The notes below the pieces were generated by a model. That model was not told the origin of the DNA. It did not search any database and saw only the letters and a program-made list of their open reading frames with translations. A program made the position numbers and the translations under genes. Below, in pieces: positions 26,231 through 34,386 of a DNA stretch of 64,000 nucleotides (the first letter of the stretch is position 1; every line of letters begins with the position of its first letter). The stretch covers positions 62,001 to 126,000 of the forward strand of contig NZ_JBPOFB010000007.1 in assembly GCF_051251565.1 (NCBI RefSeq), read 5' to 3'. Source of the DNA: Marivita sp051251565. GTDB lineage: Bacteria; Pseudomonadota; Alphaproteobacteria; Rhodobacterales; Rhodobacteraceae.

Positions 26231-26767
26231 TCAGTAACTGTAGCCACGACCCGATTGTATGGCCATGCGCAGCGCCATTTCTGACCATGTGGACCGACCA
26301 CCGCGCTGGCGAATTTCGCTCAGCTGTGCCTTGGCAAGGGTGATATTGCCCGTCTCGGCATGCCATTGGCCCAGATAAGACCGCGCCAGCAGGTTGTCGG
26401 GGTTTGCTTCAAGCGCGCGGTTGTACCAGACATAGGCATCATCCATGCGCCCCGCTTTGCGCGCGGTGAAACCTCGATAGGTCAGTACACTGTCGGCGCT
26501 TTGATCTGTGACCGCATCCAACACCCGCTCCGCGTCTACAATCCGCCCCGCATAGGCAAGCTCTCGGACCGCGTTCATACGGTCTGTGTCGTTCAGGCTG
26601 CTGTCGGTGGGTTCCACACAGGATTTGATTTCGGCATCCCAGACCAAGCCATCGGTGCAGGTTTTGGTCGTGTCTGTTGGCGTCGGCGGCGTGTCGTCGT
26701 CAAAACCGACTGCAAAAACAAGAGCCGGAGCTGTGATCAGGGTCGTGGCAAGAAGTAGTGCGCGCAT
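26231..26767 (-). CDS. Exported tetratricopeptide-type protein
   Basis: The product has 178 residues, with a signal peptide (1-20) ending ALVFAVG. Next comes an Asp/Thr-rich segment holding TCTDGLVWDAEIKSC, so two cysteines may form a disulfide. About residues 60-165 contain two or three TPR-like helical pairs (GRIVDAERVLDAV, GRMDDAYVWYNRALEANPDN, GNITLAKAQLSEI). It is periplasmic. TCTDGLVWDAEIKSC resembles the TCATGSIYDAESNSC segment of the 53-residue protein encoded next to it, so both may share a small disulfide module. Confidence 0.7.
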   Translation of the reverse strand: MRALLLATTLITAPALVFAVGFDDDTPPTPTDTTKTCTDGLVWDAEIKSCVEPTDSSLNDTDRMNAVRELAYAGRIVDAERVLDAVTDQSADSVLTYRGFTARKAGRMDDAYVWYNRALEANPDNLLARSYLGQWHAETGNITLAKAQLSEIRQRGGRSTWSEMALRMAIQSGRGYSY

Positions 26768-26804
26768 GATGACTTCCTTTTGGACAGGTCAGCATTTAGC
26801 TCAA

Positions 26805-26834
26805 AGAAAAAAGACGGCCAGAAAGGCCGCCCTC
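26805..26834 (-). terminator. Intrinsic terminator after the 53-residue exported protein gene
   Basis: Read on the minus strand, GGCGGCC pairs with GGCCGTC (one G-T) around TTTCT and is followed by TTTTTTCTTT. It lies 23 bases behind the small gene's stop and 37 bases before the TPR gene start. Confidence 0.85.
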
Positions 26835-26857
26835 AAGAAGTCTTGATCGTGGGGGCT

Positions 26858-27019
26858 TTAGCCGCTCACGACTTTGCAGCTGTTGGACTCTGCGTCATAG
26901 ATGCTTCCTGTTGCGCAGGTCATCTTGGCCTCTTCATGTCCCCATTGGCAGGACGCAAAGCTGGACGTTGCCGTGGCAAGCGTCAATGCGGCAGTGGTCA
27001 GAAGTGTCTTGATGGTCAT
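26858..27019 (-). CDS. Small exported cysteine-containing protein, 53 residues
   Basis: The protein starts MTIKTLLTTAALTLATATSS, a clear signal peptide with a cleavage site near SFA/SCQ. The mature part is only ~30 residues and has three cysteines (SCQWGH, MTCATG, NSCKV). The ATG follows AGGAGAACGACTG, and a strong terminator follows the stop, which supports a real gene. The TCATGSIYDAESNSC segment resembles one in the neighbouring TPR protein and the chitin-binding-like disulfide loops of small secreted proteins. Its function is unknown. Confidence 0.75.
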   Translation of the reverse strand: MTIKTLLTTAALTLATATSSFASCQWGHEEAKMTCATGSIYDAESNSCKVVSG

Positions 27020-27086
27020 CAGTCGTTCTCCTGTTTTGAGTGGATGAAAGGTAGCACGCGACGCGCATTTGGCAAAACCTATCTGC

Positions 27087-27524
27087 TCAGAGCCCCGGTC
27101 GGCTGTAGCGCGTGATCATTTTATAGGCTTTGCGCGGTCCGGACACGTCCCATGTGCTGGTCCAGTCGGGCCAGGTATCAAACCGGTAGGTCACGTCATA
27201 CGTGTCTGGATCGCACCAATGGGTTGCGTTGGGCGCATTGGGCGTGATGCTGTGAAAGGCGCGGCCGTCCTCAAAGTCGACATAAATGCCTGTGTCGTCC
27301 TGCCGCCAAATGTAACGGCGTTCGGCGTGAAAGGGCGGCTGGCCGGGCAGGTGCAGTTGGCCAATTTCGCGGTAGCCAAGCCCCGCCGCCAAAGGCGTGA
27401 ACTCTGCCGTGCCGACGAATCGACCCGTTGATCCGGCACGGTGGTCCACAATGTCGCGCGCGACGCGCCAATGCCCCTCGAAATCAGCAAGGCGACGGGC
27501 TTCGGTCAGGGCAAAGCGTCTCAT
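27087..27524 (-). CDS. DUF6314-type protein
   Basis: The product has 145 residues and no signal peptide. It reads FEGHWRVARDIVDHRAGSTG, then FTPLAAGLGYREIGQL, ERRYIWRQDDTGIYVDFEDG and HWCDPDTYDVTYRF, a repeated-strand beta barrel pattern like small lipocalin/DUF6314 proteins. The ATG at 27524 is 87 bases upstream of the divergent purB start. The open frame continues far upstream on this strand, but that part is antisense to purB and is not coding. The ligand is unknown. Confidence 0.7.
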   Translation of the reverse strand: MRRFALTEARRLADFEGHWRVARDIVDHRAGSTGRFVGTAEFTPLAAGLGYREIGQLHLPGQPPFHAERRYIWRQDDTGIYVDFEDGRAFHSITPNAPNATHWCDPDTYDVTYRFDTWPDWTSTWDVSGPRKAYKMITRYSRPGL

Positions 27525-27611
27525 TCCCGGTGGCCTCTCTTGTCGCGCTGTGGAGGGCAGTCTAGGACAGCGCTTGAAATCTGCAAGCCAGCCCAAGAAA
27601 GGATCGCGCCC

Positions 27612-28919
27612 ATGATCCCCCGTTATTCCCGTCCCGAGATGGTGTCCATCTGGGAACCCGCCACCAAGTTCCGCATCTGGTTCGAGATCGAGGCCCACGC
27701 CTGCGATGCGATGGCCGATCTGGGTGTGATCCCGCGTGAGAATGCCGAGGCGGTCTGGAAGGCCAAGGATGTCGAATTCGACGTGGCCCGGATTGACGAG
27801 ATCGAGGCGGTGACCAAGCATGATGTGATCGCGTTTCTGACCCATCTGGCCGAACATGTGGGCGCGGATGAAGCACGCTTTGTGCATCAGGGCATGACCA
27901 GCTCGGACGTGCTCGACACCTGTTTCAACGTCCAGCTTGTGCGCGCCGCCGATATCCTGATCGCCGATCTCGAAGGGCTGCTGGCCGCACTCAAGCGCCG
28001 CGCGTATGAGCACAAGGACACCGTGCGCATCGGCCGATCACACGGCATCCATGCTGAACCTACCACGATGGGCCTGACTTTTGCCCGGTTCTACGCCGAG
28101 ATGGATCGCAACCTGACCCGGATGCACGCGGCACGGGCCGAAGTGGCCACGGGCGCGATCTCGGGCGCGGTGGGCACCTTTGCCAATATCGACCCGCGAG
28201 TCGAAGAGCATGTCTGCGCCAAGCTCGACCTCGTGGCCGAACCGATCAGCACACAGGTGATCCCGCGCGACCGGCACGCCGCGTTCTTTGCCACATTGGG
28301 TGTGATCGCGTCGTCGGTGGAGAACATCGCCATTGAAATCCGCCACATGCAGCGCACCGAGGTTCTGGAAGGGGCAGAGTTCTTCTCGATGGGTCAAAAG
28401 GGCTCGTCGGCTATGCCGCACAAGAAAAACCCGGTGCTGACCGAGAACCTGACAGGGCTTGCACGGATCGTGCGGATGGCCGTAATCCCGGCGATGGAAA
28501 ACGTGGCCCTTTGGCACGAGCGGGATATCTCTCACAGTTCAGTCGAGCGCATGATCGGGCCGGATTCTACGATCACGCTGGATTTTGCGCTGGCGCGTCT
28601 GACGGGTGTGATCGACAAGATGCTCATCTTCCCCGACAACATGCTCGACAATATGAACAAGTTCCCCGGTCTGGTGATGAGCCAGCGGGTGCTTCTGGCC
28701 CTGACGCAAGCCGGTGTCAGCCGCGAGAACGCCTATACCTACGTGCAGCGCAACGCGCTGAAGGTCTGGGAACATCGCACGGATTTCAAAGCCGAGCTTT
28801 TGGCCGATGCCGATGTGGTTGCCGCCCTCAGCGCCGAGGAGATCGAAGAGAAGTTTGATCTGGGCTACCACACCAAACACGTCGATACGATCTTTGCCCG
28901 CGTGTTCGGGGAGTCCTGA
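27612..28919 (+). CDS. purB: Adenylosuccinate lyase
   Basis: The product has 435 residues, normal for the short bacterial form. The N-terminus MIPRYSRPEMVSIWEP is typical, and the superfamily signature GSSAMPHKKNP sits at about 264-274. RSHGIHAEPTTMG and HEGMTSSDVLDT-type motifs (here HQGMTSSDVLDT) carry catalytic residues. It cleaves SAICAR and adenylosuccinate in purine synthesis. I chose the ATG at 27612; the frame continues upstream but overlaps the divergent gene. purC, purS and purQ lie about 4 kb further on. Confidence 0.96.
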   Translation: MIPRYSRPEMVSIWEPATKFRIWFEIEAHACDAMADLGVIPRENAEAVWKAKDVEFDVARIDEIEAVTKHDVIAFLTHLAEHVGADEARFVHQGMTSSDVLDTCFNVQLVRAADILIADLEGLLAALKRRAYEHKDTVRIGRSHGIHAEPTTMGLTFARFYAEMDRNLTRMHAARAEVATGAISGAVGTFANIDPRVEEHVCAKLDLVAEPISTQVIPRDRHAAFFATLGVIASSVENIAIEIRHMQRTEVLEGAEFFSMGQKGSSAMPHKKNPVLTENLTGLARIVRMAVIPAMENVALWHERDISHSSVERMIGPDSTITLDFALARLTGVIDKMLIFPDNMLDNMNKFPGLVMSQRVLLALTQAGVSRENAYTYVQRNALKVWEHRTDFKAELLADADVVAALSAEEIEEKFDLGYHTKHVDTIFARVFGES

Positions 28920-28924
28920 GCATG

Positions 28925-28953
28925 GTCATCCTCGGGTCTAGCCCGAGGATGAC
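28925..28953 (+). repeat. Perfect 12-bp inverted repeat between convergent genes
   Basis: The arms GTCATCCTCGGG and CCCGAGGATGAC pair perfectly around TCTAG, with no T run on either side. It sits between the convergent purB and saccharopine dehydrogenase genes. It may end transcription from both sides or be a REP-like element of this bacterial family. Confidence 0.75.
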
Positions 28954-28959
28954 GGCCCA

Positions 28960-30090
28960 CTAGGCCAAATGATCCACCACCATCAGGTGCTGTGCCAGGG
29001 TCTGGACTTCGTCCAGCCAGCGCGTCACCAGTTTCGGATCATGCGGGGCAGGCGTGACGCCCGGCGCAATCTCGCGGTTCAGGACCGCTTCAATCGCCAG
29101 CGACACCGGCACCGACACAAGCCGCGCCATCGCGGTGCCCCGTTCATCGCCCCACGCGTCCATCACATACGTCTTGTGCCAAACCGCATGCCCGTCCCGT
29201 TCGACCAGCAGGTCCACACAAAGCACCACGCGGTCGGCCTCACCATCGGCATAGGCGTTCTTGGCCAGCAGGTCGGCAGCCATCTCGGTCAGGCGCGCCT
29301 CATCCGCCGTGCCAACTTCGGCAAAGACATCGCGCCACGCCTCGGCCCATCCGTTCAGCCGCAGGGTGCCACGCACGAATTCCTTGACCTGCCAGCGTGG
29401 ATCAAAGCGGTAGTCGGCCATAAAGGGAAGGCTGTCGCGGTTCGGATACACCTCGAACGCTTCGGGCTGCGGCAAGGGCGCATCATAGCGGCTGATCGCA
29501 TCCCAAGGGCGTTTCACCTCCAATTCGGTAAAGTGGCGGATGGATTTTGACGGTGACCGAAGTGCCTTGAGAACCCCCACGGGTGCCCAGCTGAACTTAT
29601 AGCGGAACGCGTTGCTCACCTTTGGCACGCCACCACAATAGGATTTGAAAGAGATCACGTTTTCATTGTCATACGCGCCACTCTTTATGTAATCGGTCAC
29701 CAGATGATGCGCCATCAGATGGTCGATGCCAGGATCAAGCCCCACCTCGTTGACGAGCGCCACACCTGCCATCTTGGCGGCACTGTCCAGCGCCCGCATC
29801 TCGGGCGCGATATAGGACGACGACACGAAATGCGCCTTGGCCTCGATAGCCATCTGAGCGAGGTCCACGTGCCAATCGCCCGGCAGCATGGACACAACCA
29901 CATCGCCCTCGGACAACGCAGCACTCAGAGCGGTCGGATCAAACACGCGGATGTCGTCGGTCAGATCACCCACCGCGGCGCGCGCCTTGTCCAGCGTTCG
30001 GTTCCAGACCGTCACCGCACGGCCACCTTCAATCAGCCGCCGCAGGCCGGGCACCGAAGACAGGCCCGTTCCACACCAATGCACTCTCAT
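28960..30090 (-). CDS. Saccharopine dehydrogenase (L-glutamate-forming type)
   Basis: The product has 376 residues. The N-terminal Rossmann motif is slightly unusual, VHWCGTGLSSVPGLRRLI, followed by DVVVSMLPGDWHVDLAQMAI and NEVGLDPGIDHLMAH, the hallmark of the LYS9-type family. It should split saccharopine into glutamate and aminoadipate semialdehyde with NAD(P)+. Its start overlaps the stop of the upstream dehydrogenase gene by four bases (ATGA), so the two are co-translated. Together they form a two-gene saccharopine pathway for lysine breakdown. Confidence 0.85.
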   Translation of the reverse strand: MRVHWCGTGLSSVPGLRRLIEGGRAVTVWNRTLDKARAAVGDLTDDIRVFDPTALSAALSEGDVVVSMLPGDWHVDLAQMAIEAKAHFVSSSYIAPEMRALDSAAKMAGVALVNEVGLDPGIDHLMAHHLVTDYIKSGAYDNENVISFKSYCGGVPKVSNAFRYKFSWAPVGVLKALRSPSKSIRHFTELEVKRPWDAISRYDAPLPQPEAFEVYPNRDSLPFMADYRFDPRWQVKEFVRGTLRLNGWAEAWRDVFAEVGTADEARLTEMAADLLAKNAYADGEADRVVLCVDLLVERDGHAVWHKTYVMDAWGDERGTAMARLVSVPVSLAIEAVLNREIAPGVTPAPHDPKLVTRWLDEVQTLAQHLMVVDHLA

Positions 30091-31139
30091 AGCGTCACCT
30101 TTTGAATATGGTCGTCGAAATAGCTCTGCGCGCGTCCCCAGACACCGGCCTCCAGCGCGCCCAGCGTCTTGAGATGGGGCAGCAATTGCGCAGCGAAATC
30201 CACCGAGGATTCGCGCGGCATCAGTGAGGGCAGGTTGTCGATCGCCATCACATCCAGTGGCGGCGCGGTGCAGGCCCGCGTCACGGGCGCGTCCCAGCGT
30301 GTGACGTGATCATAGACCTTGATCGGAGAGAAATCGCTGTCTGGGTCACAGGCGATGTCGCCAATCACCCGCAGGTTTCTAGGCTGCGTGCAAGCGTCGG
30401 CAGGCACAAAGACCGGCGTGCCGGGTCGCGCAAGGATGCAATTGAAAAACAACGTGTGATCAAGCACTTCCGGGAAGGTGCCGCCATGTGCGGTCTCGGC
30501 CATGTCCCATTTGGTTACCGGCAAGCCAACAGCTTCACAAAGATCGCTCGCCCCGGTGCCGACACGCCCCAAGGCCCCGATCACCAGAGCCGAAGGCGCC
30601 GCCCCATCCAGAGCAGTCTTTACATCTTCGCGCATTGCACTGGACGACGCCCATGTGGACACAGGCGGGCACGGCGCGCCGCGCAGTTGCGCCGCATAGG
30701 CGAGCAAAGACACCGCTGCACCCGCATACCCGGCCCAATACCCAAAGGCCGCAACACGCCGACCGTCAACATTTTCGAGATATTCCAGATCATAAAGTGT
30801 CCCGCCACCGGCCTTGAACCGCGCCAAAAGGCGCTGACCTGCGGGCTGGCCTTTATACGCATGTCCAAAAAGGATGTGGCGGTGATGCAGTGCCATATCA
30901 TTATCCGGTAATTCTTTTAATCCGAAGATAATGGCATCGCGTGGTGCATCGACCCAACTGCCCTCGGGCGCAATAACAGCCCCGGCCGCGGCATAATCTG
31001 CCGTTGGGATCACCCGTGCCGAGCTGTCCTCAACCGTGACCTGTAGGCCGTGCGCAATCAACTCCGCGACGCCGTCCGGCAGGACACCCACACGTTCTTC
31101 GTTGTCGCGGCTTTCTGCGCGCACCCATAAATGGGTCAT
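30087..31139 (-). CDS. Saccharopine dehydrogenase (L-lysine-forming type)
   Basis: The product has 350 residues. It begins MTHLWVRAESRDNEERVGVL and has the alanine-dehydrogenase/PNT-like N domain (LIAHGLQVTVEDSSARVI). Further on come IIFGLKELPDN, HRHILFGHAYKGQPAG and LVIGALGRVGTGASDLCEAV, the NAD-binding turn of the LYS1/LKR family. It should condense lysine with 2-oxoglutarate. I chose the ATG at 31139 over a start eight codons upstream, because GGGGGGAAC lies at good distance. It is first in the two-gene operon. Confidence 0.85.
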   Translation of the reverse strand: MTHLWVRAESRDNEERVGVLPDGVAELIAHGLQVTVEDSSARVIPTADYAAAGAVIAPEGSWVDAPRDAIIFGLKELPDNDMALHHRHILFGHAYKGQPAGQRLLARFKAGGGTLYDLEYLENVDGRRVAAFGYWAGYAGAAVSLLAYAAQLRGAPCPPVSTWASSSAMREDVKTALDGAAPSALVIGALGRVGTGASDLCEAVGLPVTKWDMAETAHGGTFPEVLDHTLFFNCILARPGTPVFVPADACTQPRNLRVIGDIACDPDSDFSPIKVYDHVTRWDAPVTRACTAPPLDVMAIDNLPSLMPRESSVDFAAQLLPHLKTLGALEAGVWGRAQSYFDDHIQKVTL

Positions 31140-31227
31140 CCTGTTCCCCCCACGTCGACTCATTGCACACTAGTCAGCGCACCCCTGAGACAAAAGCCCT
31201 GTCGCGGACTTCTTTGGGCGAAAAATA

Positions 31228-31240
31228 CCTCCGCCGGAGG
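31228..31240 (+). repeat. Short GC palindrome in intergenic element
   Basis: CCTCCG and CGGAGG pair around a single C, after GGGCGAAAAATA. The 182-base gap between the saccharopine and phosphatase genes holds this and no gene that I can recognise. Elements of this type are common between genes in Rhodobacteraceae (from memory, not tested). Confidence 0.4.
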
Positions 31241-31321
31241 CAATCCCGAGGGCGCAGCGCACCGCGCTGTGATCGAGATATCATGGGCGCGCAACAGCGC
31301 GCTCAATGGATTCCGCGTTGT

Positions 31322-31981
31322 TCAGATATGTGTTTGGGCAAACAGCCGGTCCGGCGTGTCCAGATGTGGCAAGGCGTTGAACTGGGTCAGGGCCAAATGT
31401 CCTTCCAGCGGCAACCATGCGCTGACCGAGGTGTTCTGGACCGACAGGCAAACGTTGCAAAACGCCGTCATATCAAGGCCCAGCGTCAATCGCATCGCCA
31501 TACCGATCAACCCGCCGGATGTGACCACCAGCGCGCGGCCGTTTGATGCGCCGATCTCCGCCAGCGCATCCCGGACGCGGGTTTCAAACTGGACAAAGGT
31601 TTCCGGCGCGCCCTCCAGCTTGCCATCCCGCCAATGTCCAAAAAGCGCAGGCAGATGCCGCACAAAGCCTTCGCGTGTATCGGGCAGCATAATGCCATGC
31701 TGTTCGGCCAAAAGCTGCGACAGGGTGAAATATTCCAGCTCATTGAGCCGCGCATCGCGCGTCACCGGGCCGGGCGTGTCGGCACTGATCCCATCGGCGG
31801 TCTCGATATGTCGGCGCAAGGTGCCGGTCCAGACCTGTGCGAAAACATCGCCTTTTTGTCGGAAATGGTCACCCAGCCACCCGGCCTGCTGATGGCCAAG
31901 CGGGCTCAGCCGGTCATATTCGCGGTCGTCGCGCGCCCCGGTATTGGCTTGTCCGTGACGGACCAGAACGATGTGGGACAT
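31322..31981 (-). CDS. Histidine phosphatase family protein
   Basis: The product has 219 residues. The phosphohistidine motif LVRHGQANTG at 6-15 and the SPLGHQQAGWLG segment are those of phosphoglycerate-mutase-like phosphatases. A second catalytic region is ALVVTSGGLIGMAM, with the usual His replaced by Ser or Thr in the expected V-x-S-H-G-G spot (VVTSGGLIG). That change could lower or alter activity. No signal peptide is present. The substrate is unknown. It is downstream of the ATPase-inhibitor gene on the same strand, but a strong terminator separates the two. Confidence 0.85.
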   Translation of the reverse strand: MSHIVLVRHGQANTGARDDREYDRLSPLGHQQAGWLGDHFRQKGDVFAQVWTGTLRRHIETADGISADTPGPVTRDARLNELEYFTLSQLLAEQHGIMLPDTREGFVRHLPALFGHWRDGKLEGAPETFVQFETRVRDALAEIGASNGRALVVTSGGLIGMAMRLTLGLDMTAFCNVCLSVQNTSVSAWLPLEGHLALTQFNALPHLDTPDRLFAQTHI

Positions 31982-32004
31982 GGGGCCTCAAAGAACGGCT
32001 GGCA

Positions 32005-32037
32005 CAAAAGAAAAGCGCGCCCGTGGTGCGGGCGCGC
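32005..32037 (-). terminator. Intrinsic terminator after the DUF1476 gene
   Basis: On the minus strand GCGCGCCCG and CGGGCGCGC pair perfectly around CACCA and are followed by TTTTCTTTTG. It lies 20 bases behind the stop and just before the phosphatase gene. Confidence 0.9.
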
Positions 32038-32057
32038 AGTGGCGGCGGTGCGATGGA

Positions 32058-32372
32058 TCAGAGTTCGGTCAGGATCTGGTTTTGCGCAACGATCATCAAT
32101 TCTGCCATCTTGGCGCGAATCTCTTCATCGCTGGCCTTGCCGCCCAGATCGCCAGACACTTTTCGCACCACATCTTCATGACCCGCCTCTTCGAAATCGG
32201 CCTTGATCACTTCCCTGGCATAGGCGGCTGCCTCGTCGCCGGATTTGCCCATCAGATCGGCGGCCCAAAGACCAAGCAACTTGTTGCGGCGGGCTTCTGC
32301 CTTGAACTGCATTTCTGCATCATGGGCGAACTTGTTCTCAAAGGCGTTTTCGCGGTCGTTGAACGTGGTCAT
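32058..32372 (-). CDS. F1-ATPase inhibitor zeta-subunit family protein (DUF1476)
   Basis: The product has 104 residues, the normal length. It begins MTTFNDRENAFENKFAHDAE and has KAEARRNKLLGLWAA, the conserved core of the alphaproteobacterial zeta family. In Paracoccus the N-terminal end inserts into F1 and blocks reverse rotation. The protein is small, acidic and all helical. It is a single gene with its own terminator. Confidence 0.92.
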   Translation of the reverse strand: MTTFNDRENAFENKFAHDAEMQFKAEARRNKLLGLWAADLMGKSGDEAAAYAREVIKADFEEAGHEDVVRKVSGDLGGKASDEEIRAKMAELMIVAQNQILTEL

Positions 32373-32571
32373 GGCGCTGATCTCCAGAAGACGAGTTTTG
32401 GGTTGCCCTTGGTATGACCTGACAGACCCGGCGGTTCAAGTGCGCGCGTTGCTTGCGGCAGGTGCCTGCATGCACTAAGACGCAGTCAAACGCAGCCGTT
32501 TTTCATGTAAGACGGACGGTGATGCGCACAGTTTTTTCGTGCCATCCGGCGCATTGACAGAAAGACCCCAC

Positions 32572-33333
32572 ATGGCCCGTCGCAAAAAAATTTACGAAGG
32601 CAAAGCCAAGATCCTGTATGAAGGCCCGGAACCGGGCACGATTGTTCAGTATTTCAAGGACGATGCCACTGCCTTCAACGCCGAAAAGCGTGACGTTATT
32701 GACGGTAAGGGCGTTCTGAACAATCGACTGAGCGAATTTTTCATGGTTGGCCTGAATTCCATTGGCGTGCCGACGCATTTTCTCAAGCGGCTCAACATGC
32801 GCGAGCAATTGGTCCGCCAATGCGAAATCATTCCTCTCGAAGTCATTGTGCGCAATTTTGCCGCTGGCACCATGGCCAAGCGTCTGGGCATCGAAGAGGG
32901 CACACCGCTGCCGCGTCCCATCGTGGAATATTGCTACAAGGACGACAAGCTGGGCGATCCGCTTGTCACCGAAGAACACATTGCCGCCTTTGGCTGGGCT
33001 AGCCAACAAGACATGGATGACATCCTGAGCCTTGCGTTGCGGGTCAATGATTTCATGTCCGGTCTTATGTACGGCGTCGGCATCAAGCTGGTGGATTTCA
33101 AGATCGAGATTGGTCGAGTGTATGACGGCGATTTCCAGCGTTTGATCGTGGCCGATGAAATCAGCCCCGACAGCTGCCGGCTCTGGGATATCGAAACCGG
33201 CCGCAAGCTCGACAAGGACGTGTTCCGCCGCGATCTGGGCAACCTTGCGGATGCGTATACCGAAGTGGCCCGACGTCTGGGCGTGATGCCGCAGAACGCG
33301 ACACCGATGGAAAAGCCGAAGCTGATCAACTGA
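32572..33333 (+). CDS. purC: SAICAR synthetase
   Basis: The product has 253 residues. It starts MARRKKIYEGKAKILYEGPE and has RDVIDGKGVLNN-type (here KRDVIDGKGVLNN), EVIVRNFAAGTMAKRLG and DFKIEIGR motifs. It joins CAIR and aspartate using ATP in purine synthesis. The ATG at 32572 gives the standard N-terminus; an 11-codon upstream extension is not conserved-looking. purS and purQ follow on the same strand, although a repeat element lies between purC and purS. Confidence 0.96.
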   Translation: MARRKKIYEGKAKILYEGPEPGTIVQYFKDDATAFNAEKRDVIDGKGVLNNRLSEFFMVGLNSIGVPTHFLKRLNMREQLVRQCEIIPLEVIVRNFAAGTMAKRLGIEEGTPLPRPIVEYCYKDDKLGDPLVTEEHIAAFGWASQQDMDDILSLALRVNDFMSGLMYGVGIKLVDFKIEIGRVYDGDFQRLIVADEISPDSCRLWDIETGRKLDKDVFRRDLGNLADAYTEVARRLGVMPQNATPMEKPKLIN

Positions 33334-33359
33334 CGGCGCGCCCGGTGACGGGGGCGGCG

Positions 33360-33400
33360 TTTGCGTATTTGGAAAACGAAGAAGCAGGGGGCGAGCCCCT
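33360..33400 (+). repeat. Dispersed intergenic repeat, copy 2, with hairpin
   Basis: TTTGCGTATTTGGAAAACGA and the following AGAAGC are nearly the reverse complement of 22613-22635. Directly behind it AGGGG and CCCCT form a short hairpin around GCGAG. The unit lies between purC and purS. Confidence 0.5.
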
Positions 33401-33420
33401 TGGCTGAGACGGAGACGACC

Positions 33421-33651
33421 ATGAAAGCACGGGTGCATGTGATGCTGAAAGACGGGGTTCTGGACCCGCAGGGTGACGCGGTGCGCCACGCTTTGGGCGG
33501 TCTGGGGTTTGACGGTGTCGAAAAGGTCCGTCAGGGTAAGGTGATCGAGCTTGATCTGGCCGATGGAACCACCGAAGAGGTTGTGCGAGACATGTGCGAA
33601 AAGCTGCTCGCCAACACGGTGATCGAAAGCTACCGGATCGAGATGGCCTGA
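33421..33651 (+). CDS. purS: FGAM synthetase subunit PurS
   Basis: The product has 76 residues. It begins MKARVHVMLKDGVLDPQGDA and continues VRHALGGLGFDGVEKVRQGK, the PurS signature. PurS is the small dimeric subunit that joins PurQ and small PurL in formylglycinamidine synthesis. I chose the ATG behind GACGGAGACGACC; the frame extends upstream into the repeat element. Its stop overlaps the purQ start in TGATG, so both are probably translated together. purL is not in the window. Confidence 0.95.
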   Translation: MKARVHVMLKDGVLDPQGDAVRHALGGLGFDGVEKVRQGKVIELDLADGTTEEVVRDMCEKLLANTVIESYRIEMA

Positions 33652-34319
33652 TGCGCGCGGCGGTTGTTGTTTTTCCCGGATCAAACTGTGATCGGGATTT
33701 GGCCGTGGCGTTCCGCGAGGCGGGCTGCTCGGTCGAGATGGTCTGGCACAAGGACACGTCCTTGCCTCAGGGCATTGATATTGTCGGTATTCCCGGCGGA
33801 TTTTCCTTTGGCGACTACCTGCGCTGTGGCGCGATTGCTGCCAATTCGCCCATCTGTGCCGAGGTCAAAGCCCACGCTACGCGCGGCGGCTTTGTTTTGG
33901 GGGTCTGCAACGGATTCCAGATCCTGACCGAAACGGGCCTCTTGCCCGGTGCGCTGTTGCGCAATGCGGGTCTGAAATACATTTGCCGGACCGTGCCCCT
34001 GACCGTGGGTACAGCCGACAGCGTCTATACAAACGGCTACACGGTCGGGCAGCAGATCGGTGTGCCGATTGCGCATCACGATGGCAATTTCACCGCCTCG
34101 GACGAGATCGTGGCACAGCTTGTCGCCGAGGACCGCGTGGCGTTCCGCTATGGCGACAATCCGAACGGATCGACGGCAGATATCGCGGGTATCCTGTCTG
34201 ACAATCGCCGCGTGCTGGGGATGATGCCGCATCCCGAACGTGCAGCGGATGAAAAGCACGGCGGCACCGATGGCAAGGCCCTGTTTTCTGGTCTCGCCGC
34301 AGCCCTGACAGCGGCTTAG
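33651..34319 (+). CDS. purQ: FGAM synthetase glutaminase subunit PurQ
   Basis: The product has 222 residues. It begins MRAAVVVFPGSNCDRDLAVA. The class I glutaminase nucleophile sits in GVCNGFQILTETGLLPG, and the catalytic His-x-Glu in MMPHPERA near the end. It releases ammonia from glutamine for PurL. The start overlaps the purS stop by one base. Confidence 0.96.
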   Translation: MRAAVVVFPGSNCDRDLAVAFREAGCSVEMVWHKDTSLPQGIDIVGIPGGFSFGDYLRCGAIAANSPICAEVKAHATRGGFVLGVCNGFQILTETGLLPGALLRNAGLKYICRTVPLTVGTADSVYTNGYTVGQQIGVPIAHHDGNFTASDEIVAQLVAEDRVAFRYGDNPNGSTADIAGILSDNRRVLGMMPHPERAADEKHGGTDGKALFSGLAAALTAA

Positions 34320-34351
34320 CGCCGGTTGACGCAAGCGTGACGCGCCGCTGC

Positions 34352-34380
34352 TTGAGAGGCGCGTGTGCTTTGTCTATTCT
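34352..34380 (+). promoter_or_regulatory. Sigma-70-type promoter placed for a leaderless dctB transcript
   Basis: TTGAGA (34352-34357), a 17-base spacer and TATTCT (34375-34380) form a good promoter. The predicted start point falls on or next to the ATG at 34387, so the message would have almost no leader. Confidence 0.5.
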
Positions 34381-34386
34381 GAGGCT

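Noticed and set aside
33421..34319. Missing purL next to purS-purQ as a sign of gene loss
   Set aside because: In alphaproteobacteria purL is often placed elsewhere, so absence from a 64-kb window says nothing.
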